From SMTZ1-83 sp048884925 (GTDB lineage: Archaea; Asgardarchaeota; Thorarchaeia; Thorarchaeales; Thorarchaeaceae), in contig JBHLQK010000122.1 of the NCBI GenBank assembly GCA_048884925.1, forward strand, positions 1 to 9,482: DNA of 9,482 nucleotides. Reading direction: 5' to 3'. Position 1 is the stretch's first letter. Each line of letters begins with the position of its first letter. Below are positions 1 through 6,345 of the stretch, one piece after another. The notes beneath the pieces were generated by a model. It worked only from the letters and a program-made list of their open reading frames with translations, was not told the DNA's origin and ran no database searches. Position numbers and translations under genes: made by a program.

Positions 1-164
1 GCGATTATTTTTAGCAGAGTTGTCTTGCCGCATCCTGAAGGTCCTAGGACACTCAGGAATTCTCCATCTTTCACCTCAAATGAAACTCCATCGAGGACTC
101 TAGTTACTCCACCTTCGCCATTTGGATAGGCTTTTACAATATTACGAACTGAGAGCGTAGGCAA
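1..164 (-). CDS. ABC transporter ATP-binding protein, N-terminal part (nitrate/sulfonate/taurine type)
   Basis: This is the first 54 codons of an ABC ATPase that runs off the left window edge. The reading frame begins LPTLSVRNIVKAYPNGEGG (first residue Met if TTG starts) and reaches a complete Walker A motif, GPSGCGKTT, at residues 41-49. The segment leading into it (V-L-D-G-V-S-F-E-V-K-D-G-E-F) and the GPSGCGKTT wording are typical of the SsuB/TauB/NrtD group, which energises import of nitrate, sulfonates, taurine or similar small solutes at the inner face of the membrane. An in-frame TAG lies four codons before the TTG and no ATG or GTG lies between, so TTG is the start; GGTGA sits just upstream of it. 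The substrate cannot be told from this fragment, and Walker B, the signature motif and the permease lie outside the window. The family call is firm; the subfamily is an inference. Confidence 0.88.
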   Translation of the reverse strand, partial: MPTLSVRNIVKAYPNGEGGVTRVLDGVSFEVKDGEFLSVLGPSGCGKTTLLKII

Positions 165-168
165 GGTG

Positions 169-173
169 TCACC
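169..173 (-). promoter_or_regulatory. Ribosome binding site deciding the TTG start of the ABC ATPase
   Basis: On the minus strand GGTGA lies four bases before TTG at 164-162. It matches the archaeal anti-Shine-Dalgarno core. Together with the in-frame stop slightly upstream, this supports TTG as the true start. Confidence 0.6.
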
Positions 174-199
174 AGTCTAAATCACGTTGGCCTCACGTT

Positions 200-215
200 A
201 AATAATATGTTATTT
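200..215 (-). promoter_or_regulatory. TATA-like region and AT-rich dyad upstream of the ABC ATPase
   Basis: The sequence AAATAA-TATG-TTATTT is a perfect 6-bp inverted repeat. On the minus strand it reads into TTATTTAA, about 38 bases before the TTG start, the right distance for an archaeal TATA box giving a leader of roughly 14 bases. Between it and the gene, TCACGTT occurs twice (182-188, 193-199), 11 bp apart. The promoter role is inferred from composition and position only. Confidence 0.4.
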
Positions 216-280
216 TGTGCATTCTATCTACTGTGTCGGAGACTGACCCAACAAAGTACAAAAAGGCCGTACTCTGAAAG

Positions 281-290
281 AATTATTAGA
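281..290 (+). promoter_or_regulatory. Possible TATA box for the propeller-GTPase gene
   Basis: AATTATTAGA is the most AT-rich stretch ahead of the plus-strand gene. It would place transcription start near 305-310, leaving a leader of roughly 40 bases. The match to a TATA consensus is weak, so this is only the best candidate in the 182-bp divergent intergenic region. Confidence 0.3.
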
Positions 291-346
291 TTAACCCACT
301 ATGCACATGATAATAGTGCGTTCACGTACCCGGATGGTATCTCAAA

Positions 347-2656
347 TTGACCACGCCAAGAATTCTCTTCGAGATCGAGGATGACAAAAGCACCACCGCA
401 ATAGCAATGGGCGATGTCACAGGATCTGGAACTTCAGAGCTCTGTACAGGAGACCGGGATGGAGTCCTCAGGCTATATGACGGTAGTACTGCTGAAATGA
501 GGTTTCTCGCTCAGAAGGACCTAGAAGGCAGCATCCTGTCAATCAAAATTGCTGATGCAAACAACGACGGTCGAATGGAGATTGTTGTTGGACGCAGTCT
601 TGACCCAGGAGAGATTCCCGGTGAGTCTGGTACTCTTCAGGTCTACAGGTTCGCACCAAGCGGGCAGTTTGAGCTTCTGTCGGAGTATCCAATTGACAAG
701 TTCATTACTACGGTTATGGTTACAGATGTCACAGGTGATGAGAAGAACGAGATAATCGTTGCAGGAAGCGATTCATCACTTCGAGTTTTCCAGATGGATA
801 CTGAAGACAGGATTACAGAGTACGCTAAGCATCAACTCGATAATATGCCAATCTCAATTGGCATCTGTGATGTGATCGGTGATGAAATTGACGAGTTCGT
901 CACCGGCAATCTTGATGGTTCGCTAAGAGTGTTCAAAGTGCGAGACCACAGCATTGACGAAATCGAAGTGCTTCATCTCCAGAGCCCGATTATCTCGGTA
1001 AGGGCTGGTGATCTCCTGGGTGACCGCAAAATGGAGTTGGGTGTCGTTACACGAGACGGCACTGTTAGAGTATACCGGAATGAGGAAAGCAAGCTTGACC
1101 TATTCACCAAGTTGGAGGGAGTCAATGCACTATCTGTAGTCATGGAGGAGATAAACGCAGACCACATGGATGAGCTGATTGTTGCTACCTCTGACTACAA
1201 GGTGAAGTTCTATAACCTACATATGGCTGAGCTTCAGGAGCTTGCCAGCGTGAATATTGGAGAAAAGATTCTCGCACTAAGTGTTGGAGATGCAGGAGGA
1301 GACGACCGAAAAGAGGTTCTTGTGGGTATCTCGAATGGTCCACTGAGAGTGCTTCAGGGACTATATCAACTGATTCCAAAATTCGAGATTGACGCGCAGG
1401 CCAAGACTGGCACTCATCTCAAAGGCAAAATCACTGTTGCAAATATAACAGACCAGCCGATTACAGGAGTCACAGGTAAGGTATACTGGTTCCCAAAGGA
1501 CAATTTACAGGTGCCTGATAACCAGCTCAAATATGATATCAATCCAGGTGAAGCAAAAACAATTGAGCTAGACCTAGTGCCCACTACCGAGGGCACAGTC
1601 ATCATTAGGCCAATTGTATTGATGTGGACAGATGCAACAGGTCAGATTAAACAGATCACAACTCCTGAAACAGCAATCCTTGTGGAGAAGGGTGCTGCTG
1701 TGGCAGCTCCAGCCGCAATGCCATCTGTTTCCCTGCCCACAGTAATTGAACCCAAACCAGCTGTTGAGCCTGAACCATCTCCCTTCGCACCTGTCGATAG
1801 TACAGGAGTCGGTGAAGTTGAGAAGGCAAAGGCTGCTGAGATTCTCAAGATCACCGCAACAGAGGGTTCGGATGAGTCACTGAGAGAAGCCGAAGAACTG
1901 CTCGACAAGCTTTTTGGTGTGGAGGAAGCTGGTACTCCTGTGATATCTGAAGTGGACGAAGTTGCAGCTGTCATGGTAGAAACTGCGCCAGTTGTGCCTC
2001 CGAAAGTCATTGTCGAGGAGGTCGCAGATGAGAGTGCATTAGTGACTGAAATGCGGGCACGAACGCCAAAGCCTCCCAGGCCTGGCACCCCTAGCGACAG
2101 CTATACGTATCTGTTTAAGGTAATGATAACAGGTGAAGGTGCCGTCGGGAAGACAACTCTAGTGAATCGCTATGTGACAGGTGTCTTCGAGCGAGACTAC
2201 AAGACGACGATTGGATCTCAGTTTGCTGTGAAGCTCACTCACATTTCACCCCCGGAGCCAGAATATGCTGTGGGCATTAAGCTTCAGTGCTGGGACGTAG
2301 CTGGGCAGGCGCGTTTCAAGGCTGTGCGCAAGATGTACTACAGTGGTGCAGCGGGAATCATCCTGATCTTTGACGTCACACGGAGACGCTCGTTCACCGA
2401 ACTTTCCAAGTGGGTCAAGGAAGCGGATGAGTCAATCGGTGTTCGTGTACCTATCATCGTGGTAGGCAATAAGACCGACTTGCCGGACAGAGCAGTCCCA
2501 TCAGCCGAATCCAAGCGATGGGCTGAAGACCAGGGTTTTCTCTATATGGAGTCGTCAGCAAAAACAGGTGAAGGTGTGGCTGACATGTTCACTGTCTTGG
2601 CAGAACAGATGTGGCGTGAAGCACGTAAAGCTGCTGAGGCGAAGAAGAACTTATAA
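347..2656 (+). CDS. Seven-bladed beta-propeller / Ig-like / Rab-like small GTPase fusion protein
   Basis: A 769-residue protein with no signal peptide or membrane segment, so probably cytosolic. Residues about 5-340 hold seven repeats in the FG-GAP/VCBS style (x-x-D-x-x-G-D-x-x-x-E-[IL]-[VT]-x-G, then G-x-[LV]-[RK]-V-[FY]), centred near residues 22, 70, 127, 175, 222, 268 and 315, which fit a seven-bladed propeller. Residues about 345-447 look like an Ig-like beta domain. Residues about 448-585 are an Ala/Pro/Glu-rich linker with one likely helical patch (490-525). Residues 589-769 are a complete Ras-superfamily GTPase: P-loop GEGAVGKTT (596-604), switch I Thr621 in TTIG, WDVAGQ (649-654) with catalytic Gln654, NKTD (708-711) and SAK (737-739). 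YYSGAAGI after switch II resembles the Rab YYRGA motif. The C-terminus is KKNL, with no prenylation cysteine. TTG at 347 is used because the frame is closed by TAG at 314 with no ATG/GTG between; the first ATG (residue 21) would cut into blade one. Domain calls are firm. The role, a GTP-controlled scaffold or trafficking-like switch, is inference. Confidence 0.93.
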   Translation: MTTPRILFEIEDDKSTTAIAMGDVTGSGTSELCTGDRDGVLRLYDGSTAEMRFLAQKDLEGSILSIKIADANNDGRMEIVVGRSLDPGEIPGESGTLQVYRFAPSGQFELLSEYPIDKFITTVMVTDVTGDEKNEIIVAGSDSSLRVFQMDTEDRITEYAKHQLDNMPISIGICDVIGDEIDEFVTGNLDGSLRVFKVRDHSIDEIEVLHLQSPIISVRAGDLLGDRKMELGVVTRDGTVRVYRNEESKLDLFTKLEGVNALSVVMEEINADHMDELIVATSDYKVKFYNLHMAELQELASVNIGEKILALSVGDAGGDDRKEVLVGISNGPLRVLQGLYQLIPKFEIDAQAKTGTHLKGKITVANITDQPITGVTGKVYWFPKDNLQVPDNQLKYDINPGEAKTIELDLVPTTEGTVIIRPIVLMWTDATGQIKQITTPETAILVEKGAAVAAPAAMPSVSLPTVIEPKPAVEPEPSPFAPVDSTGVGEVEKAKAAEILKITATEGSDESLREAEELLDKLFGVEEAGTPVISEVDEVAAVMVETAPVVPPKVIVEEVADESALVTEMRARTPKPPRPGTPSDSYTYLFKVMITGEGAVGKTTLVNRYVTGVFERDYKTTIGSQFAVKLTHISPPEPEYAVGIKLQCWDVAGQARFKAVRKMYYSGAAGIILIFDVTRRRSFTELSKWVKEADESIGVRVPIIVVGNKTDLPDRAVPSAESKRWAEDQGFLYMESSAKTGEGVADMFTVLAEQMWREARKAAEAKKNL

Positions 2657-2658
2657 TA

Positions 2659-3261
2659 TCAACGCGATGACTTGAGAGTGTCTGTTGCGCCTGCATCAAA
2701 GGCTGCTAGGTTCAGTTCTGGATTCCGTAGTGTTCTCCCAATCGATTCTCGAATATCGTCTTTGCTAAGTGGAACTTCATTTAGAACTGATATGGCCCCA
2801 AGCAAGTAGGAGTTCAGCAGGCGCAAGCCTCCCATATTCTCCAGCGCCTCTACTGGGTCTATTGCTACCACCTCTCCACAGATTGAATTAAGGGCCTCGA
2901 TAATCTTGTCCACAGATGGATACTCAGTTGCATCGGAAAGTGACTCTGGTGTTTCGACTATGGCAGTACTTATGACTGCGACTGTCTGTTTCCCTGCATA
3001 TTCTATAGATGCCCTAAGCGCCTCTAGTGGCTCCATTCCTAGGAGGAGATTAGCTCTACCTTTTGGTATCAAAGGTCCCCTGTCACGATTGCTGATGCGA
3101 AGATGAGTAAAGACTGTGCCGCCTCTTCGGGAAGCGCCAAATGTTTCTCCAATCACAGGATGGAAGTCATTAAACACCGCTGCTTCCGAAAGGATTCTGC
3201 CGCAAACGAGATTGCCTTGACCTCCCACCCCAGCTATGAGAATGTTGTAGTCCTCTTTCAT
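2659..3261 (-). CDS. iorB: Indolepyruvate:ferredoxin oxidoreductase, beta subunit
   Basis: A 200-residue protein, the usual length for IorB. It belongs to the pyruvate/ketoisovalerate oxidoreductase gamma-type domain family. The N-terminal glycine loop GVGGQG (residues 11-16) and the GETFGASRRGG segment (38-48) are characteristic. With IorA it forms the oxygen-sensitive cytosolic enzyme that converts indolepyruvate, phenylpyruvate and 4-hydroxyphenylpyruvate plus CoA to the aryl-acetyl-CoA and CO2, passing two electrons to ferredoxin, during aromatic amino acid fermentation. It starts 3 bp after the iorA stop; the GGATGA that contains the iorA stop codon doubles as the likely ribosome site, so translation is probably coupled. 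Its stop lies 2 bp from the stop of the convergent GTPase gene, leaving no room for separate terminators. The family call is firm; the aryl substrate preference rests on the neighbouring IorA. Confidence 0.92.
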   Translation of the reverse strand: MKEDYNILIAGVGGQGNLVCGRILSEAAVFNDFHPVIGETFGASRRGGTVFTHLRISNRDRGPLIPKGRANLLLGMEPLEALRASIEYAGKQTVAVISTAIVETPESLSDATEYPSVDKIIEALNSICGEVVAIDPVEALENMGGLRLLNSYLLGAISVLNEVPLSKDDIRESIGRTLRNPELNLAAFDAGATDTLKSSR

Positions 3262-3264
3262 CGG

Positions 3265-5136
3265 TCATCCCTGCTTGATTGCATCATGCGGACATACTAT
3301 AACGCATGCGCCACATCTTACACAGACATGGTCATAGATGAAGGGTCTGGCCGTTTCATCGTGCCATCCTAGTGCTACACATCCAAATTGAGCAGCGCAT
3401 ATCTTACAGCTCTCGCCATGGCATGCATCTGAATCGATGTGAATTTCTCCTTGCTCAGTATAGGTTTCTCCCATCCTTTGCTTCTCAAGTCTGCAGATGC
3501 TCTTGAACAGCAGAACATTGAGCCCATCTTTACGGATAGTATTATGAATTAGGCCTATCGTGCTGGACAAGTCCGCCGCATCGCCAACTGCATAGAAGTC
3601 TGGACCGATGGCCTGGGCTATCTTTTCTATGCTTACCATCCTCTGGCCATCAGGTTGATCTTCTTCACCCGGGTGATTCTGAAATCCAGTCATAGCTGTA
3701 GTTGAATTGTCTAGGATCATAAAGGTGACATTTGCATTCTTGTGCTTCGCATTGACAAGAGCAGGTATGCAGGCATGCAAAAATGTCGAGTCTCCTGCAA
3801 CTGCCGCCACTCTCGAATCAAGGCCAAATTCGTGAAGTTGACCAAGCCCGCTAGCAATCCCGATTCCTGATCCCATAGAGAAGAGCGTGCTAATGGCTTC
3901 ATCATAGAACACACCAAGTGAGTAGCAGCCAATGTCTCCCGTCACGAAGAGCTTGCCGCCCACTCTCTGTTTCACCTTCCGAACAGCCCAATACACATTC
4001 CTGTGAGTACACCCAGCGCAAAAGGTCAAGGACCTCCCAATTAGGAGCTTGCTTGCTGATTCGCGAATCTTTTTCTCTTCTTCATCTATTCTATTCACTT
4101 TGAAACCCAGTGCCTTCTGGATTGCTTGGATTGCTAGGTCTGTATTCATCTCTCCATAGGCGGGGACCAGATCATTTCGCTTACCATGGAATTTACAGCT
4201 TACCGAAATCAACTCAGTTGAAAATGAACGTACAGCATCCTCCACAAAGGGGTCTGTTTCCTCGAGAAAGAGCATATTCCGGGCATTTTTAATTGCCTTA
4301 GCAACCACTTTTCTTGGCAGGGGATGCGTCGTAACAAGTCCTAGGGTACTAGCATTTTGTACGCCCAGCTCTTCCATTGCTTCTTCAGCATACCTTTGGC
4401 ATATGCCGGATGCGATTGTAATAAGTTCCGCATCTTTCTTCACTCGCAGCCTATTGAAGGCGCTTTTATCAAACTCCTCCGAAATTTTCCGAATCTTAAT
4501 CTGAAGGTCACGACGTGCTAAATGCGGATTTGGAACATTGAAGAGCTTCTCACTCATCTTCAGGGGCCTTGGGAAGTCCTGACTATCAATTGGGCAGGGG
4601 GTGACCAAACCTCGAGAATGACTGAGTCGTGTCGTACTACGAATTATGACCGGCACTTTGTATTTCTTGGAGATGCCAAAGGCATAAGGGACTACATCCT
4701 TGGCTTCTTGGTACCCAGACGGCTCGAGCAAAGGCAGAAGTGCCGCCTTTGCATAGAATCGTGAGTCCTGCTCTGTGCTCGTAGAATGCCCTCTCGGGTC
4801 GTCACCAACAATAATCACGAATCCTCCTTCTCCACTCTCGGAGAGATTCATACTCAACAGAGAATCAGAAGCAACATTAAGACCTAGTGACTTCATTGAG
4901 CACAGAGAAGGTATTCCAGCCCAGCTGGCTCCCGCCGCGGCTTCAAGTGCGACCTTTTCATTCACACTCCATTCTGCATGGATTCCAAGACTCTCCGCTC
5001 TCCTCATGATGTATTCTGCTATCTCTGTCGATGGTGTTCCTGGATAGGATGTGCAGAACCCCACTCCCGCTTCAAGAGCACCTCTTGCCATGGCTTCATT
5101 GCCACTCATCAATCGAGGAGAAGTTACATCATCCAT
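3265..5136 (-). CDS. iorA: Indolepyruvate:ferredoxin oxidoreductase, alpha subunit
   Basis: A 623-residue protein of normal IorA length. In order: an N-terminal pyrimidine-binding transketolase-like domain (about 10-180, opening with LMSGNEAMARGALEAGV), a middle domain (about 235-335), a thiamine-diphosphate-binding domain (about 370-540; CAGCTHRN 373-380, GDIGCYSLG 400-408, and GDS at 448-450 with LDNSTTAMTG at 475-484), and a C-terminal ferredoxin-like domain. The last part has one regular [4Fe-4S] motif, C605-x2-C608-x2-C611-x3-C615-P, and one looser set, C572-x4-C577-x2-C580-x5-C586. IorA carries the catalytic site for oxidative decarboxylation of aryl-pyruvates and the clusters that pass electrons to ferredoxin. 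It is first in the iorAB operon. ATG at 5136 has no clear ribosome site, and a TATA-like box about 34 bases upstream suggests a very short leader. The separate alpha/beta gene pair argues against a pyruvate or 2-oxoglutarate enzyme, which have different subunit splits. Confidence 0.94.
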   Translation of the reverse strand: MDDVTSPRLMSGNEAMARGALEAGVGFCTSYPGTPSTEIAEYIMRRAESLGIHAEWSVNEKVALEAAAGASWAGIPSLCSMKSLGLNVASDSLLSMNLSESGEGGFVIIVGDDPRGHSTSTEQDSRFYAKAALLPLLEPSGYQEAKDVVPYAFGISKKYKVPVIIRSTTRLSHSRGLVTPCPIDSQDFPRPLKMSEKLFNVPNPHLARRDLQIKIRKISEEFDKSAFNRLRVKKDAELITIASGICQRYAEEAMEELGVQNASTLGLVTTHPLPRKVVAKAIKNARNMLFLEETDPFVEDAVRSFSTELISVSCKFHGKRNDLVPAYGEMNTDLAIQAIQKALGFKVNRIDEEEKKIRESASKLLIGRSLTFCAGCTHRNVYWAVRKVKQRVGGKLFVTGDIGCYSLGVFYDEAISTLFSMGSGIGIASGLGQLHEFGLDSRVAAVAGDSTFLHACIPALVNAKHKNANVTFMILDNSTTAMTGFQNHPGEEDQPDGQRMVSIEKIAQAIGPDFYAVGDAADLSSTIGLIHNTIRKDGLNVLLFKSICRLEKQRMGETYTEQGEIHIDSDACHGESCKICAAQFGCVALGWHDETARPFIYDHVCVRCGACVIVCPHDAIKQG

Positions 5137-5162
5137 CTTGTGCCATTAGAGTAGGCAATAGA

Positions 5163-5171
5163 AGTTATAGA
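5163..5171 (-). promoter_or_regulatory. TATA-like box for the iorAB operon
   Basis: On the minus strand TCTATAACT lies about 30-34 bases before the iorA ATG, so transcription would begin only some ten bases before the start codon. This fits the lack of a Shine-Dalgarno sequence there. Assigned by composition and spacing only. Confidence 0.4.
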
Positions 5172-5203
5172 AAACACTTCCGACTTCTGTAAAGCGAGAT
5201 ATT

Positions 5204-5214
5204 GTACATTAAAG
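5204..5214 (+). promoter_or_regulatory. Possible TATA box for the DHH phosphoesterase gene
   Basis: GTACATTAAAG lies about 45-50 bases before the plus-strand ATG at 5258 and is followed by a purine tract of AAAG units (5211-5227). It is the best TATA candidate in the 121-bp divergent region shared with iorA; the match is weak. Confidence 0.3.
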
Positions 5215-5257
5215 AAAGAAAGAAAAGGCGCACCTCAAGTTTCCATCTGGATGCCCT

Positions 5258-6322
5258 ATGAGCGAAACTCCTGGTGCAAAGACCAAGCTCACGTCGCTAT
5301 TATCAATCTCGCATGACAAAGACGTGGATGGCCTGAATGCAGCAGCAATAGTATGGCGTTACGCGAAGTCAAAGGGACTCAAATTCGACATGATACTTGC
5401 GGATTATGGTTCATTTGATCAAGCTTTTTCAAAGGTGGCCAAACGTAGACACACGCTCATAGTAATCACTGATTTGGGTACTGACGAGAACTCCTTGACT
5501 CTAGCAATCGATGGTCTATCCCAAGCAGTTGCTCAGGGATGTAGGGTTGTGTGGCTTGATCACCACCACTGGAGTAAGGAAGCGATAGATGCAGTACTAT
5601 CTCTCAAGAACAATCCTGTCCTCAAGGTTAACCATGACTACTGTGCTGCTGAAATTGCTCACAAGGTTCTCATGCCACGGGATGAAACTTGTGCTGAGCT
5701 CGCTCTCATTGCACATGACACTGATTTTAATCTTCGGGAGATTGAGGCTGCTGTGGCCCTGACGGATTTGGTATCAGTCACCCGGTTCGCCGCAATCAAC
5801 AAGAAGCTGGACATGAGTGCCACGGTCTTACCAATAGTTACAGGACTAGCTGAGAAAGGCATAGCCGGAATCTGGGATGATAAGACAAAGATGTTCAAAG
5901 ATTCAGTGATGGAACAACAAGTCCGTCAATATCGGAAGGAACGTCTCAAGAAGATGAAGAAGGCTCTTGCTGGTCATTGTGATCAGGTTCTTCATAACAG
6001 ACTCGTTCGGATTGTCGAGATACCTACCGGGGTCACAACTACTGACCTCGGCACATATCTAGCTGATGAAAAGAACCTCAAGATGGAAGGGTACGAATTG
6101 AATGTGGCTGACCTTCTGATAACTGTCAGTCAAGGCGGTCTCCTAGGATTCAGACGTGGTACTGAGTCAACTCTATGTAATGTTGCTGCAGGTCTATTCA
6201 ATGGGGGCGGTCATCCATATGCCGCTGGAGGCGATTATGGAATGTACGACGATTTCCAGGCAGTCTGCGATGATATTTTCCTAACTCTCTCCAAGAGCAA
6301 AACCTGGATTGTAGGAACCTAG
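5258..6322 (+). CDS. DHH/DHHA1-family phosphoesterase (NrnA/NrnB- or RecJ-like)
   Basis: A 354-residue protein with all the metal-binding motifs of the DHH superfamily: HDKDVDG (19-25), TDLGTDE (71-77), the name-giving DHH in LDHHHW (101-103) and HDTD (153-156). A lysine-rich helical linker (about 215-240) leads to a C-terminal DHHA1 domain ending in GGGHPYAAGG (316-325), which in this family holds the nucleic acid or nucleotide substrate. Members are Mn-dependent cytosolic hydrolases acting on short oligonucleotides (NrnA/NrnB), single-stranded DNA or RNA (RecJ, archaeal GAN), cyclic dinucleotides or pAp. At about 350 residues with only DHH and DHHA1 it is closer in build to NrnA/NrnB-type oligonucleotide phosphodiesterases than to the longer archaeal RecJ/GAN proteins, but the substrate cannot be settled here. 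ATG at 5258 is chosen because it leaves the first catalytic motif about 18 residues in; an ATG at 5251 is out of frame. It is divergent from iorA and convergent with the regulator operon. Confidence 0.9.
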   Translation: MSETPGAKTKLTSLLSISHDKDVDGLNAAAIVWRYAKSKGLKFDMILADYGSFDQAFSKVAKRRHTLIVITDLGTDENSLTLAIDGLSQAVAQGCRVVWLDHHHWSKEAIDAVLSLKNNPVLKVNHDYCAAEIAHKVLMPRDETCAELALIAHDTDFNLREIEAAVALTDLVSVTRFAAINKKLDMSATVLPIVTGLAEKGIAGIWDDKTKMFKDSVMEQQVRQYRKERLKKMKKALAGHCDQVLHNRLVRIVEIPTGVTTTDLGTYLADEKNLKMEGYELNVADLLITVSQGGLLGFRRGTESTLCNVAAGLFNGGGHPYAAGGDYGMYDDFQAVCDDIFLTLSKSKTWIVGT

Positions 6323-6345
6323 GCGTCTGTTCCGTCAGTCTGGCC

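Noticed and set aside
303..319. GCAC...GTGC short hairpin before the GTPase start
   Set aside because: Only four base pairs with a nine-base loop, expected by chance; not enough for a riboswitch or operator.
1642..2088. Minus-strand 148-codon open frame rich in Ser, Thr and Ala
   Set aside because: It is the antisense of the low-complexity Ala/Pro/Glu linker of the GTPase fusion; no ribosome site or recognisable domain.
5211..5227. AAAG tandem tract upstream of the DHH gene
   Set aside because: Three to four units of a simple purine repeat in a promoter region; no evidence of function beyond being AT-rich and unstructured.
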